NCBI RefSeq assembly: GCF_004153685.1
Contig: NZ_SDQD01000001.1
Location: forward strand, 1,302,001-1,366,000
Source: Pollutimonas harenae
GTDB lineage: Bacteria; Pseudomonadota; Gammaproteobacteria; Burkholderiales; Burkholderiaceae_B
Direction: 5' to 3'
DNA: 64,000 nucleotides
In this document: one piece after another, positions 8,969-18,425 of the stretch
Layout of the letters: every line of letters begins with the position of its first letter
How positions within the stretch are numbered: position 1 is the first letter of the stretch
Made by a program: the position numbers and the translations under genes
Notes under the pieces: generated by a model
Seen by the model: the letters and a program-made list of their open reading frames with translations, nothing else
Told to the model about the DNA's origin: nothing
Databases searched by the model: none

Positions 8969-9562
8969 TCAGTCAGAGTTCAGTGCAAATGCCAGGACGT
9001 CAGGCAGATACTGATCGAAATCGGATATGCCGTGATCACTGCCTTCAAGAACCTGGCCTTGGCAGCCCTGGTACCAGTCGACCATCTCCTGCCAATCGAG
9101 AACTTCGTCGCCCTTGGCCGCCAGCAGATAGTAACGTTCGGGGTGGGCAGGCTTGCCTGCGGCCATATCAGCCAGCTCGTCAACATGTTCGGGCAGGAAT
9201 ACAAAAGGAGCCTCTGAATGGTACATGGTGTGCTCGCCCACCTGGGTGGCCAGGTCGCGGGCGGCGTACACCACCGGGTTCATGACGATCGCACGGCACT
9301 TCCAGTGCTCGGCCAGGCAGGTGGCGTAGTATCCGCCCAGTGATGAGCCAGCAATAACCAGGTCTTGGGCGGGGCGCAGACCATGTGTTTGCCTGGCTTG
9401 TTCTATCAGGTGATGGCCGAGTGCCAGCGCCCGTTGCGGGCTGGCTGGCAACTGTGGGCAAACCCAGTCGTCTGCCAGCCCCCGCTCCTGCATGGCCTGC
9501 GCCATGAGCCTGGCTTTGTACGATTTGGGGGAGGAACGAAAACCGTGCAAATAAAGAATCAT
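8969..9562 (-). CDS. yqiA: YqiA/YcfP family alpha/beta-hydrolase (esterase)
   Basis: 197 residues with the serine hydrolase fold: YLHGFRSSPKS (oxyanion region), GSSLGGYYA (nucleophile elbow), and late Asp and His in KGDEVLDW and EGSDHGISDF. E. coli YqiA is an esterase for short acyl chains with no defined physiological substrate. It sits 44 bases downstream of mpl on the same strand and could be co-transcribed with it. Confidence 0.92.
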   Translation of the reverse strand: MILYLHGFRSSPKSYKARLMAQAMQERGLADDWVCPQLPASPQRALALGHHLIEQARQTHGLRPAQDLVIAGSSLGGYYATCLAEHWKCRAIVMNPVVYAARDLATQVGEHTMYHSEAPFVFLPEHVDELADMAAGKPAHPERYYLLAAKGDEVLDWQEMVDWYQGCQGQVLEGSDHGISDFDQYLPDVLAFALNSD

Positions 9563-9606
9563 GGCGCGCCTGTATATATGATGGGGTGCTTGGGTGGGAG
9601 CCCGCT

Positions 9607-10965
9607 TTACAAGCGGTTGAGCAGCTTCTGATGTACGCCGCCAAAACCGCCGTTACTCATGACCAGCACAGAATCACCAGGCCGGGCTGCCTGGCAAATC
9701 GCTCCCACCATTTTATCCAGATCGGAATAGCTGGAGGCACGTGCGCCCAAGGGTGCCAGTACAGCAGCGGGATCCCAGCCCAGTGCGTGCTTGCCGCTGG
9801 CTGCGCCAAAGCAAAAGACAAGGTCAGCCTGCGCCAGTGCTTCGGGCAGGCGTGCTGCCATGGCGCCCAGTTTCATGGTGTTGGATCGGGGCTCGAGCAC
9901 AGCCAGAATACGGCGATTGCCTACCTGTTTGCGCAAACCCTCCAGAGTGGTGGCGATGGCGGTAGGGTGGTGCGCAAAATCGTCATAGACATCGACTTCG
10001 CTTGCGGTGCCGCGCAGCTCCATGCGGCGCTTGACGCCCTTGAAGGCTGAAAGCGCTTCGATACCCGCTTGCGGCTCAACGCCGAGGTGCTCGGCGGCGG
10101 CCAGGGCGGCCAGGGCATTCATGCGGTTATGTTCGCCGGTCAGTGCCCACCGGACAGTGCCGGTATCCTGCCCTTGGTGCATGATCCGGAAATGGCTGGC
10201 GTGGTCGCTGGCTTGCGCTTCCCATAATCCGCCAGGGCCGAAAGTTTGCACTGGTGTCCAGCAACCGTGCTCCAGGACTTGCTCGAGTGCTGGACTGTCG
10301 GCGGGCCGGATGATGCGCCCTTGAGCGGGAATGGTGCGCACAAGATGGTGGAACTGAGTTTGGATGGCCGCCAGATCGGGGAAAATATCGGCGTGATCGT
10401 ACTCCAGATTATTCAGGATGGCAGTGCGAGGACGGTAGTGCACAAACTTGGATCGTTTGTCGAAGAAGGCGGTGTCGTATTCATCGGCCTCAATCACGAA
10501 TAAGCGTCGCTCTGGCTGAAAGCGGGCCGAAACCTTCAGGTCGTCGGCAATACCGCCTATCAGGAAGTTGGGATGCCGGCCCGCGTGTTCGAGTATCCAG
10601 GCCAGCATGGAGCTGGTGGTGGTTTTGCCGTGTGTGCCTGCCACGGCCAGTACATGCTGGCTGCGCAGCACATGCTCGCCCAGCCACTGCGGCCCCGACG
10701 TGTAAGCCAGGCCTTGGTTCAGAATGGCTTCCATGAGTGGGTTGCCACGTGTCACGACATTACCCACGACAAACAGGTCGGGCTTGAGCGCCAGCTGATC
10801 GGTCTCGAAACCTTCGATCAGGCGTATGCCCTGTTCTTGCAGTTGCGTGCTCATGGGCGGGTAGACGCCGGTGTCGCAGCCCGTAACAGTGTGTCCGGCC
10901 GAGCGGGCGATCAGGGCCAGCCCACCCATAAATGTGCCGCAGATGCCAAGTATATGTAGATGCAT
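9607..10965 (-). CDS. mpl: UDP-N-acetylmuramate:L-alanyl-gamma-D-glutamyl-meso-diaminopimelate ligase
   Basis: 452 residues; reattaches recycled tripeptide to UDP-MurNAc in peptidoglycan recycling. Mur ligase layout: HILGICGTFMGGLALIA at the N-terminus, the ATP loop GTHGKTTTSSML, EADEYDTAFFDKRSKF, the LNNLEYDHADIF block and the C-terminal YDDFAHHPTAI. ATG 10965 has GGAGG 7 bases upstream; the frame stays open 20 codons further but without a site. anmK at 46 kb belongs to the same recycling pathway. Confidence 0.96.
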   Translation of the reverse strand: MHLHILGICGTFMGGLALIARSAGHTVTGCDTGVYPPMSTQLQEQGIRLIEGFETDQLALKPDLFVVGNVVTRGNPLMEAILNQGLAYTSGPQWLGEHVLRSQHVLAVAGTHGKTTTSSMLAWILEHAGRHPNFLIGGIADDLKVSARFQPERRLFVIEADEYDTAFFDKRSKFVHYRPRTAILNNLEYDHADIFPDLAAIQTQFHHLVRTIPAQGRIIRPADSPALEQVLEHGCWTPVQTFGPGGLWEAQASDHASHFRIMHQGQDTGTVRWALTGEHNRMNALAALAAAEHLGVEPQAGIEALSAFKGVKRRMELRGTASEVDVYDDFAHHPTAIATTLEGLRKQVGNRRILAVLEPRSNTMKLGAMAARLPEALAQADLVFCFGAASGKHALGWDPAAVLAPLGARASSYSDLDKMVGAICQAARPGDSVLVMSNGGFGGVHQKLLNRL

Positions 10966-11063
10966 TTCAAACCTCCGGGAGTCATTGTAGTGATTCTGGC
11001 TCACCCGTTGAGGCGGTGCTATCATGATTGAGTCTATCGAACATATTTCCGGATCTCATCACC

Positions 11064-11573
11064 ATGACAAGGCGAGTTTTTTTGCGCCAGGCCGTTGCTG
11101 CGGCTGCGGGCGCTGCAGGCCTGTTGGGGCCATTTTGGCAGGCCCATGCCAGTGTGCTGCCTCCCGATTCGTTTTACGCCCATTCCTTTCCCGACTTGCA
11201 AGGTACACAAACCGAACTGACACAGTACCTGGGCAAACCGCTGGTGCTGAACTTCTGGGCCACCTGGTGCCCGCCCTGTGTCAAAGAAATGCCTGACCTT
11301 GATGCACTGCATAAAAAATATCCCGACATTCATTTTGTCGGGCTGGCAGTCGATACTGCCAAGAATATCGAGAGATTCAATCAAAAAGTGCAGGTAAGCT
11401 ACCCCTTGTTGGTCGCGGGCCACGGTGGCATCAAGCAGATGCGTAGCCTGGGCAACAAAAATGGCGGTTTACCCTTTACCGTGGTGTTCGACGAAAAAGG
11501 TCGCATTTCCAAGCAAATACTGGGCCAGATCAAACCTGAAGAGCTTGATCGCTACTTGGCTGGCCTGGGCTGA
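11064..11573 (+). CDS. TlpA-like periplasmic thioredoxin-fold protein with Tat signal
   Basis: 169 residues. The N-terminus TRRVFLRQAVAAAAGAAG is a twin-arginine signal ending near AHA. A TlpA/ResA thioredoxin domain follows, with FWATWCPPCVKEM as its redox CxxC and the cis-proline region GGLPFTVVFDEKG. Such proteins reduce disulfides in the periplasm, often for cytochrome c maturation; the target is unknown here. ATG 11064 is chosen since it places the twin arginine at positions 3-4; an upstream TTG at 11028 is open in frame. It is divergent from mpl. Confidence 0.88.
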   Translation: MTRRVFLRQAVAAAAGAAGLLGPFWQAHASVLPPDSFYAHSFPDLQGTQTELTQYLGKPLVLNFWATWCPPCVKEMPDLDALHKKYPDIHFVGLAVDTAKNIERFNQKVQVSYPLLVAGHGGIKQMRSLGNKNGGLPFTVVFDEKGRISKQILGQIKPEELDRYLAGLG

Positions 11574-11711
11574 AATCCTCTTCTTTCGCACGGCTGTCCG
11601 AATAAAAGACACTGAATGAGTGGAGGTCAGCAAAGACAATTTACTACGCTTTAATGGACAAATGCCGTTATTTAGCGTAAAAAGGCGGTCTGTCTTCACA
11701 AAAAACTTGCC

Positions 11712-12146
11712 ATGGCGCAGCACATCCTCGTTTTGCACGGCCCCAACCTGAATCTGCTCGGTACCCGAGAACCAGAGATCTACGGTCGACAAACCTTGGC
11801 AGATATCAATCAGCACCTGACGCAGTTGGCCCACGAAAGCGGGGCCGCACTCACCGCCTTTCAAAGTAATCACGAAGGCGAGCTGGTCGACAGGGTGCAG
11901 GCCGCCCATCAAGACCGCACCGATTTCATTATCATCAACGCGGCGGCCTATACACATACCAGCGTTGCCCTCCGGGATGCGCTCGCTGCTGTCGATATTC
12001 CTTTTGTCGAAGTACATTTGTCCAATGTGAACAAGCGGGAGCCTTTCCGCCATCATTCCTACCTGGCAGACACGGCCCAGGGCGTGATCGCGGGGCTGGG
12101 TTCTTTCGGTTATGAAGCAGCCTTGCGCTATGCCTTGAACAGCTAG
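11712..12146 (+). CDS. aroQ: 3-dehydroquinate dehydratase, type II
   Basis: 144 residues, the normal length for the dodecameric type II enzyme, which converts 3-dehydroquinate to 3-dehydroshikimate. Motifs: [18 protein letters not shown] with the catalytic tyrosine on the lid, [29 protein letters not shown] and [17 protein letters not shown]. It directly precedes accB-accC, a common arrangement in proteobacteria; the 84-base gap carries a palindrome. Confidence 0.97.
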   Translation: MAQHILVLHGPNLNLLGTREPEIYGRQTLADINQHLTQLAHESGAALTAFQSNHEGELVDRVQAAHQDRTDFIIINAAAYTHTSVALRDALAAVDIPFVEVHLSNVNKREPFRHHSYLADTAQGVIAGLGSFGYEAALRYALNS

Positions 12147-12187
12147 TCGCAGGACCACATATTTTTAATTTTTCAACTATCAACGCT

Positions 12188-12212
12188 CACTCTGTGCCAT
12201 GGCGACAGAGTG
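12188..12212. repeat. Inverted repeat in the accB leader
   Basis: CACTCTGT and ACAGAGTG form perfect 8-base arms around a 9-base centre (GCCATGGCG) that is itself nearly palindromic. The element ends 18 bases before the accB ATG. It could be a protein operator or an RNA hairpin close to the ribosome site. No T-run follows, so it is not a normal terminator for aroQ. Confidence 0.6.
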
Positions 12213-12230
12213 ATGTCACGGGAAGTTCGT

Positions 12231-12671
12231 ATGGATCTAAGAAAACTGAAAACCTTGATTGACCTGGTCGCAGACTCCGGGATTGCCGAGCTGGAAATCA
12301 CCGAAGGTGAAGGCAAAGTCAGAATCGTCAAATTCTCGCAATCCGTGCAGCCTGTTGCCTACGTTCCCGAAGCCGCTCCGGTTGCCGCAGCGCCGGCACA
12401 GGCAGCTGCGGCTCCTGCAGCCCCAGCTGCGCCCGCGGGGCATGCAGTCAAGGCGCCGATGGTGGGTACTTTCTACCGGGCACCGAATCCAGGTGCATCG
12501 CCCTTTGTGGAAGTAGGCCAGGCCGTTAAAGAAGGCGAACCTCTGTGCATTATCGAAGCCATGAAGCTGCTCAACGAAATTGAAGCCGACAAGTCGGGAG
12601 TGATCAAGGAAATCCTGGTTGAGAACGGCGAGCCAGTTGAATATGGTCAACCCCTGTTTGTAATTGGTTAA
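12231..12671 (+). CDS. accB: Acetyl-CoA carboxylase biotin carboxyl carrier protein
   Basis: 146 residues. The N-terminal part ([13 protein letters not shown]) is the AccC-contacting region. An alanine/proline linker (about 50-75) and the biotinyl domain follow, with EAMKLLNEI; Lys112 is the predicted biotin site. It carries the carboxyl group between AccC and the carboxyltransferase AccAD in fatty acid synthesis. ATG 12231 follows GGGAAG and fits the family's N-terminus. accC begins 3 bases after its stop. Confidence 0.97.
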   Translation: MDLRKLKTLIDLVADSGIAELEITEGEGKVRIVKFSQSVQPVAYVPEAAPVAAAPAQAAAAPAAPAAPAGHAVKAPMVGTFYRAPNPGASPFVEVGQAVKEGEPLCIIEAMKLLNEIEADKSGVIKEILVENGEPVEYGQPLFVIG

Positions 12672-12674
12672 TCC

Positions 12675-14021
12675 ATGTTTGAAAAAATCCTTATAGCCAA
12701 TCGCGGCGAGATCGCTTTGCGCATACAGCGCGCCTGCCGCGAGCTTGGCATCAAGACGGTAGTGGTTCATTCCGAGGCCGATCGCGAAGCCAAGTATGTA
12801 CGCCTGGCCGACGAGTCGGTGTGCATAGGCCCTGCCCCAGCCCGGGATAGCTACTTGAACATGCCGGCCATCATTTCGGCGGCCGAAGTCACCGATGCCG
12901 AGGCCATCCATCCAGGTTACGGGTTTCTGGCTGAAAATGCCGACTTTGCCGACCGTGTCGAGAAAAGCGGCTTTGTATTTATCGGACCTCGCCCAGAATC
13001 CATCCGGATCATGGGTGACAAGGTTTGCGCCAAGCGAGCCATGATTGAAGCGGGTGTTCCCGTCGTGCCCGGCTCAGAGGGCGCCTTGCCAGAAGATCCC
13101 GACGAAATTTTCCGCATCGCACGCGAAATCGGTTACCCAGTCATTATCAAGGCGGCCGGTGGCGGTGGTGGGCGCGGCATGCGTGTGGTGTACACCGAGG
13201 CAGCCCTGCAGAATGCCGTCGCCATGACGCGCAACGAGGCGGGCGCCGCATTCAATAATCCCGAAGTCTATATGGAGAAGTTCCTCGAGAACCCTCGCCA
13301 TATCGAGATTCAGATCCTGGCTGATGGCGGTCGCAATGCCGTCTGGCTGGGCGAGCGTGACTGTTCCATGCAGCGACGCCACCAGAAAGTCATCGAAGAA
13401 GCCCCTGCTCCGGGCATTACGCGGCGTCTTATCGAGCGCATAGGCGAGCGTTGCGCCGAGGCATGCCGTAAGATGAGCTATCGCGGTGCGGGTACCTTTG
13501 AGTTCCTGTATGAAAATGGGGAGTTCTTTTTCATTGAAATGAACACCCGCATCCAGGTTGAGCATACCGTTACCGAAATGATAACGGGCCTCGATCTTGT
13601 CCAGCAGCAAATCAAGATTGCCGCAGGCGAAAAGTTTCTGTTGCGCCAGCGCGATGTGGTCTTCAGAGGGCATGCCATCGAGTGTCGTATCAACGCCGAA
13701 GATCCGTTCAAGTTCACGCCCAGCCCCGGACGCATCACCAACTGGCATACTCCGGGTGGGCCGGGAGTGCGCATGGACTCGCACGTATTTTCCGGCTACA
13801 CCGTACCACCCAACTACGACTCCATGATCGCCAAGCTCATTACGTACGGCGACACTCGCGAGCAAGCCATCGCACGCATGGAAATTGCGTTGTCCGAGAT
13901 GGTGGTTGAAGGGGTGCATACCAATATTCCTTTGCATCGTGAGCTTATGCAAGATGCCCACTTTGTTAAAGGCGGCACCAGCATTCACTATCTGGAGCAT
14001 AAGCTGGCGCAGCGCCCTTAA
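12675..14021 (+). CDS. accC: Biotin carboxylase subunit of acetyl-CoA carboxylase
   Basis: 448 residues, as in E. coli (449). ATP-grasp enzyme that carboxylates the biotin on AccB. Visible blocks: [28 protein letters not shown], the glycine-rich [44 protein letters not shown] and [22 protein letters not shown]. It is translationally close to accB and precedes prmA by 12 bases. Confidence 0.98.
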   Translation: MFEKILIANRGEIALRIQRACRELGIKTVVVHSEADREAKYVRLADESVCIGPAPARDSYLNMPAIISAAEVTDAEAIHPGYGFLAENADFADRVEKSGFVFIGPRPESIRIMGDKVCAKRAMIEAGVPVVPGSEGALPEDPDEIFRIAREIGYPVIIKAAGGGGGRGMRVVYTEAALQNAVAMTRNEAGAAFNNPEVYMEKFLENPRHIEIQILADGGRNAVWLGERDCSMQRRHQKVIEEAPAPGITRRLIERIGERCAEACRKMSYRGAGTFEFLYENGEFFFIEMNTRIQVEHTVTEMITGLDLVQQQIKIAAGEKFLLRQRDVVFRGHAIECRINAEDPFKFTPSPGRITNWHTPGGPGVRMDSHVFSGYTVPPNYDSMIAKLITYGDTREQAIARMEIALSEMVVEGVHTNIPLHRELMQDAHFVKGGTSIHYLEHKLAQRP

Positions 14022-14033
14022 AAAGGAACACTC

Positions 14034-14957
14034 ATGCGTGAACTCGTGCTGAATTGCCTGGAGGCGCAGGCCGAGGCATTGTCCGATCTCTTGCTGGATG
14101 CCGGTGTGTTGTCGGTTTCGGTAGAAGATGCCGACGGCAACACCGAGGCCGAAAGCCCTCTGTTTGGCGAGCCTGGGCTTGAGCCCGATGTTCAGGCCTG
14201 GAACCGCAATCGTCTGGTAGCGCTGCTGCCCGACGGTCTGGATCCGGCACTAGTGGTCGAGCAGGTGCGTGAGTCTGGCCTGGCAGACTACAAGGACGAT
14301 GAGTGGAGCCTGCGCGAGGTGCCCGACGCCGATTGGGTACGTCTGACACAAGCCCAGTTTCAACCCATCCAGGTGGGCGAGCGCATCTGGATTGTGCCCA
14401 GCTGGCACCGCGACAACCCGGATGTTCCAGCCAGACACGAAGAGGGTGGCGCGCAGAACGCCATCCATATCGAACTCGATCCTGGGCTGGCATTCGGTAC
14501 GGGCAGCCATCCTACGACGCACCTCTGTCTGGAGTGGTTGTCTGCCCACTTGCAAGGCCAGGAAACCCTGCTCGATTATGGTTGTGGTTCAGGGATATTG
14601 GCCATTGCCGCAAAAATGCTGGGCGCCGGAATGACCCATGCCGTCGATATCGATGAGCAGGCAGTGCAATCGACCCGCTACAATGCACAAGTGAATCAAG
14701 TGACGCTTGATGCCATGTTGCCCGATACGCTTGCAGACGGGCAGTATCAGCTTGTCGTGGCTAATATTTTGTCCAATCCGCTCAAGTTGCTCGCGCCCAT
14801 GCTGTCCGGACGAGTACAAGCCGGTGGTCATCTGGTGTTGTCGGGCGTGCTCGAGCGGCAGGCCGAAGAAGTCGCACAAGCTTATGCTCCGTGGATGGCA
14901 ATCAGCGTTTGGCAGGCCCGCGAGGGCTGGGTATGTCTTCATGGGCGCCGTGCCTGA
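14034..14957 (+). CDS. prmA: Ribosomal protein L11 methyltransferase
   Basis: 307 residues; an S-adenosylmethionine-dependent enzyme that trimethylates L11. The N-terminal L11-binding domain (about 1-110) is followed by the Rossmann methyltransferase: AFGTGSHPTTHLCLEWL, LLDYGCGSGILAIAA (motif I), AVDIDEQAV and VVANILSNPL (motif IV). AAAAGGA lies shortly before the ATG. It is part of the accB-accC-prmA run. Confidence 0.97.
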   Translation: MRELVLNCLEAQAEALSDLLLDAGVLSVSVEDADGNTEAESPLFGEPGLEPDVQAWNRNRLVALLPDGLDPALVVEQVRESGLADYKDDEWSLREVPDADWVRLTQAQFQPIQVGERIWIVPSWHRDNPDVPARHEEGGAQNAIHIELDPGLAFGTGSHPTTHLCLEWLSAHLQGQETLLDYGCGSGILAIAAKMLGAGMTHAVDIDEQAVQSTRYNAQVNQVTLDAMLPDTLADGQYQLVVANILSNPLKLLAPMLSGRVQAGGHLVLSGVLERQAEEVAQAYAPWMAISVWQAREGWVCLHGRRA

Positions 14958-14980
14958 GCACGTAGCTCTTTTTTACGCTT

Positions 14981-16102
14981 ATGGACCTGACTACGCGCTG
15001 CCCTGAATGTGGCACAACGTTCTCCGCAAGCCTTGAGCAACTTCAGTTGCGCAAGGGCTATATACGCTGCATAAATTGCGCTCATATTTTTGATGGCTTC
15101 GAGGCAGTAGTCTCGTCTGGCGCGGATGCCGCGCGATCTGCCAAAGAGCCGTCGGTTCGTCCGGATCTGCCCGAGCCACCAGAGCCGCCGGCACATCGTG
15201 AGCCGTCCATGCCCATGCCCAGCGTATTAAGGCAAAGGCCTGCCGGAGGCAATGAGTCCGAGCATCACATCACATCCGCCGCGCCTGGCCGCGATACGGC
15301 ATTCACCATCTCTGCCGGTACATCGGCAAGAGCGTCGAACTCACGGCAAGACCACACCTTCGGCCTGAGCCCTGACCCTATTTCCGCCACACCCGAACCC
15401 ACCATGAGCGTGTCTCGTGCAGAGATAGCGGAGCCTGTTGTTCACGAGACATCGTCCAACAGCAGCCCTCGTTCCTCCCGGGTCTATGTCGATCCTCGGA
15501 AGGCTGGAGAGCAGCAACTCAGTGAAAGAGTCCGAGGCGCAGATAGTGTGGAGCATTCTGCGACAGCGAGTGTCGGCCGACTGGTGTGGCGTCTGCTGGT
15601 CTTGCTGGGCCTCTTGGTCTTGCTGGCGCAAGCCGTCTATGTGTACCGCGCACAAATCGCGAATAATGTTCCGGTTTTACGCCCGATGCTGGAACGCGTG
15701 TGTGTGGCGCTGGAATGCAAAGTTCCCTATGCCCGGCAGATAGATCAGATTTCCATCATGAACTCTTCATTGCGTTCGGGTACCGGTGCTGCTGTTGGAT
15801 CAGCCTCGGCCGAGAAAGCCGATAAGGCTGCTGCAGATGGCCAGACACCACCGCCGATGTTGTTGCAGCTGACCATGCGCAATAATTACAACAAGCCGCA
15901 AGAGTGGCCCACGCTGGTGCTGGACCTGACCGACTTGTCGGGCACACGTGTCGTCAGGAAAAACTTGCTGCCAGAAAGCTATTTGCCTGCGAATGTCCTG
16001 GGCCAGCCCTTCAGGGCAGGCGAAGACATATCTGTGAGCGTGCCTATCGTCCTGAAAGGCGTCAAGGCAAACGGCTACCAACTCGATAAATTCTTTCAAT
16101 AA
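14981..16102 (+). CDS. Zinc-ribbon and DUF3426 membrane protein
   Basis: 373 residues. An N-terminal MJ0042-type zinc ribbon (CPECGTTF, then CINCAHIF; Cys8, Cys11, Cys30 and Cys33 by count) is followed by a long low-complexity, Ser/Pro-rich region (about 50-200). A single membrane helix (about 203-223) and a C-terminal DUF3426 domain follow, ending in GVKANGYQLDKFFQ. The topology suggests a cytoplasmic metal-binding head and a periplasmic domain. Function is unknown in the family. It follows prmA and precedes a PfkB kinase by 8 bases, an order I recall from Burkholderiales. Confidence 0.88.
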   Translation: MDLTTRCPECGTTFSASLEQLQLRKGYIRCINCAHIFDGFEAVVSSGADAARSAKEPSVRPDLPEPPEPPAHREPSMPMPSVLRQRPAGGNESEHHITSAAPGRDTAFTISAGTSARASNSRQDHTFGLSPDPISATPEPTMSVSRAEIAEPVVHETSSNSSPRSSRVYVDPRKAGEQQLSERVRGADSVEHSATASVGRLVWRLLVLLGLLVLLAQAVYVYRAQIANNVPVLRPMLERVCVALECKVPYARQIDQISIMNSSLRSGTGAAVGSASAEKADKAAADGQTPPPMLLQLTMRNNYNKPQEWPTLVLDLTDLSGTRVVRKNLLPESYLPANVLGQPFRAGEDISVSVPIVLKGVKANGYQLDKFFQ

Positions 16103-16110
16103 CGCGAGCT

Positions 16111-17067
16111 ATGACTGACAAGGTTCTTATCTGTGGTTCTGTGGCCTTCGATACCATTACGGTATTTGAAGGACATTTCAAAGATCATATTCTGGCCGAC
16201 AGCATACAGTCGCTCAGCGTATCGTTTTTTGTGCCTACCATGCGCAAGGAGTATGGTGGGTGCGCAGGCAATATTGCCTATAACCTGAATCTTCTCGGTG
16301 GAAAGCCGGTGCCGGTGGGCACGGTGGGGCCGGATGCCGCAGACTATATTGCATCTATGCAGCAACTGGGCATTGATACCAGTCTGATTCGAGTCCTGCC
16401 CGATATGTATACGCCGCAATGCTTCATTACCACCGACCTGGACAACAACCAGATTGCATCGTTTCATCCTGGCGCAATGATGCGTTCGGCAGAGAACGAC
16501 TTGAGCGGGCAAAATGCCGCCTGGGCGATCGTGGCGCCCGACTCGAAGGATGGTATGTTTGCCCACGCCCGTCGTCTGCATGCCCAGAACACACCCTTTA
16601 TTTTTGATCTGGGACAGGCCATGCCGCTGTTTTCTGGCGAAGACCTGCACGAAATGCTGCAGCTGGCCCAGATATTGACTGCCAATGACTACGAGGCCAG
16701 CATTATTGAACAGCGCACCGGGCGCAGCGTAGCCGATATTGCGCAAGACATGCAGGCGGTGGTGGTCACGCGGGGTGCGGAGGGCGCCACACTTTATGCC
16801 GACGGCACTGAAACGCACATTGCCCCCGTGAAGGCTAAGCAGGTCGTGGATCCGACAGGCTGCGGCGACGCGCATCGCGCAGGCTTGTTATATGGCCTTA
16901 CGCAAAACTGGTCTTTACTTGATGCATGTCGCTTGGCGAATGTGATGGGTAGCTTTAAAATTGCGTCAAAGGGGCCGCAGAATCATCGCCCCTCACGCGC
17001 AGAGATCAGCACAGTCCTGAAGCAATACTACGGTCTGACCTCGCTGGAGCAAAACCCAGCTCATTAA
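16111..17067 (+). CDS. PfkB family carbohydrate/nucleoside kinase
   Basis: 318 residues of the ribokinase superfamily. The N-terminal ICGSVAFDTI and GGCAGNIAYNLNLLGG (substrate-binding glycine pair) are clear. The C-terminal catalytic block is DPTGCGDAHRAGL, where the family norm is DTTGAGDAFxxG: the catalytic Asp is kept, but Cys and His-Arg replace the usual Ala and Phe. Many annotations call this branch adenosine kinase. I cannot decide the substrate from sequence. It is co-directional with the acc-prma-DUF3426 run. Confidence 0.87.
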   Translation: MTDKVLICGSVAFDTITVFEGHFKDHILADSIQSLSVSFFVPTMRKEYGGCAGNIAYNLNLLGGKPVPVGTVGPDAADYIASMQQLGIDTSLIRVLPDMYTPQCFITTDLDNNQIASFHPGAMMRSAENDLSGQNAAWAIVAPDSKDGMFAHARRLHAQNTPFIFDLGQAMPLFSGEDLHEMLQLAQILTANDYEASIIEQRTGRSVADIAQDMQAVVVTRGAEGATLYADGTETHIAPVKAKQVVDPTGCGDAHRAGLLYGLTQNWSLLDACRLANVMGSFKIASKGPQNHRPSRAEISTVLKQYYGLTSLEQNPAH

Positions 17068-17117
17068 TGGTGTGCTGCAGGCGTTTTGCCTGGCACGTGT
17101 TTTACAAGGAGTACTCC

Positions 17118-17618
17118 ATGAGTTCATTTCATTTTTCGCCCGCAGGCGGGCGTCCCGCTCGCCTCCTTGTTATGGCTGCATTGGCCGGCTCGCTGGCTGT
17201 GTTGGCAGGGTGTGCCAACGACACCGCCTCGTCGTCGGTGTACACCTTTGATCAAGCTCAACGCGAACAAATCGTGCGCCTCGGTACGGTCGAGTCTGTG
17301 CGTAGCATTACCATACAACAAGATAGAAGCAGTGGCGCCGGAGCTTTGGCCGGGGGCGCGCTGGGCGGGGTGGCTGCCAGCACCATAGGTGGCGGCACTG
17401 GCCAGGTTCTGGCCACAATCGGTGGCGGTATCCTGGGCGCCATGGCGGGTAACGCCGTCGAAAACCAAATGGGCAGAACTCAGGGGCTTGAAATTACCGT
17501 CAGGCTCGATAACGGCGAAACCCGAGTAATCGCGCAGGCCGCCGACGTCGCCATTAGTGCTGGCCAGCGTGTACGACTGATCAGTGGCAATGGTCCGACT
17601 CGTGTCGCTCCTATGTAA
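17118..17618 (+). CDS. Glycine-zipper outer-membrane lipoprotein, SlyB/17-kDa antigen type
   Basis: 166 residues. The signal peptide ends in the lipobox LAVLAGC, so the mature protein is probably lipid-anchored at that Cys. A glycine-zipper segment (about 75-117; GAGALAGGALGG, then GGGILGAMAGNAVEN) forms the paired helical hairpin of the Rickettsia 17-kDa/SlyB family, and a small beta-rich end follows (EITVRLDNGETRVIAQ). AAGGAG lies before ATG 17118; the frame is open further upstream but without a signal. Role: envelope integrity, by family analogy only. Confidence 0.88.
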   Translation: MSSFHFSPAGGRPARLLVMAALAGSLAVLAGCANDTASSSVYTFDQAQREQIVRLGTVESVRSITIQQDRSSGAGALAGGALGGVAASTIGGGTGQVLATIGGGILGAMAGNAVENQMGRTQGLEITVRLDNGETRVIAQAADVAISAGQRVRLISGNGPTRVAPM

Positions 17619-17641
17619 CTGAGCCTGAGGCTCAGAAAAAA

Positions 17642-17669
17642 ACAAGGGGCGCCACAAGGCGCCCTTTGT
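17642..17669. terminator. Bidirectional intrinsic terminator
   Basis: Arms ACAAGGGGCGCC and GGCGCCCTTTGT pair around ACAA with one mismatch. A-rich sequence precedes and T-rich sequence follows, so it can stop both the plus-strand lipoprotein gene and the minus-strand yggT. Confidence 0.8.
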
Positions 17670-17686
17670 TTTGATGCGCGTTTTAC

Positions 17687-18250
17687 TTATACGCCAAAAA
17701 GCGAAAATGCAAAATGCTGCAACACCATCATGGCCACTTGCGCCAGAATCAGCAGTACCAGTGGTGAAAGATCGAGTCCCCCAAGATTAGGCATGATGCG
17801 CCGTATGGGGTCGAGCAAAGGTGCAGTCAGTGTGTGCAGTATGGCCATGATGGGCGCCATCGGATTGACCCAAGACAATATTGCCTGTATCAGGGTAGCC
17901 CATAAGATCAGGTTGAACGCCCATTTGAGCATGGTCAGGAACGCTGCAATGAGCGCCGGCAGCAAACTTTGCACAGAAGGCAGCATGCCGGTAAGCAGCG
18001 TCCAGGTGAGCAGCAGAAAGATGAATGCCGTCAGCCAGCAGGCTACCAGGCTGGGCCAGTCAATTCGGTTTCCCGGAGCAATAACCTTGCGCAAGGGTTG
18101 AATCAGCCAATTGCTCAGGCGCAGCACCCCTTGTGAGTACGGGTTGAAAGGATGCAGGCGTATTGCGTAGATCCAGGCGCGGACGAGCAGGGCTATGCCG
18201 AATAAAGAGAAAACAATGCTGATAATGAAATGAAGGACGTTACTTAACAT
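17687..18250 (-). CDS. yggT: YggT family integral membrane protein
   Basis: 187 residues with two YGGT repeats, each a pair of membrane helices with a short amphipathic segment: FGIALLVRAWIYAIRLHPFNPYS then LNWLIQPLRKVI-like, and WATLIQAILSWVNP then LTAPLLDPIRRIMP. The duplicated layout matches E. coli YggT. Proposed roles in the literature are osmotic adaptation and cell-division-linked functions; nothing here settles it. It is a single-gene unit between two terminators. Confidence 0.92.
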   Translation of the reverse strand: MLSNVLHFIISIVFSLFGIALLVRAWIYAIRLHPFNPYSQGVLRLSNWLIQPLRKVIAPGNRIDWPSLVACWLTAFIFLLLTWTLLTGMLPSVQSLLPALIAAFLTMLKWAFNLILWATLIQAILSWVNPMAPIMAILHTLTAPLLDPIRRIMPNLGGLDLSPLVLLILAQVAMMVLQHFAFSLFGV

Positions 18251-18333
18251 GGTTGGGCTACATTTGATTTCAGACGGCTCATTGTCGCACGCATGGCGGC
18301 GCCATGAAAAAATTTTATTGAAGATAAAAAGAG

Positions 18334-18359
18334 AACTGCCCGACCGAAGTCGGGCAGTT
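18334..18359 (-). terminator. Intrinsic terminator of the histone-like gene
   Basis: Perfect 11-bp stem AACTGCCCGAC / GTCGGGCAGTT with a CGAA loop. Read on the minus strand it is followed by CTCTTTTTATC, so it ends transcription coming from the histone H1-like gene. Confidence 0.85.
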
Positions 18360-18425
18360 TATGGAACCGCTTAGAGAAAACGCATTACACGTTGATACCC
18401 GGGTTTTGCCGGCAAAATCTGGGTA

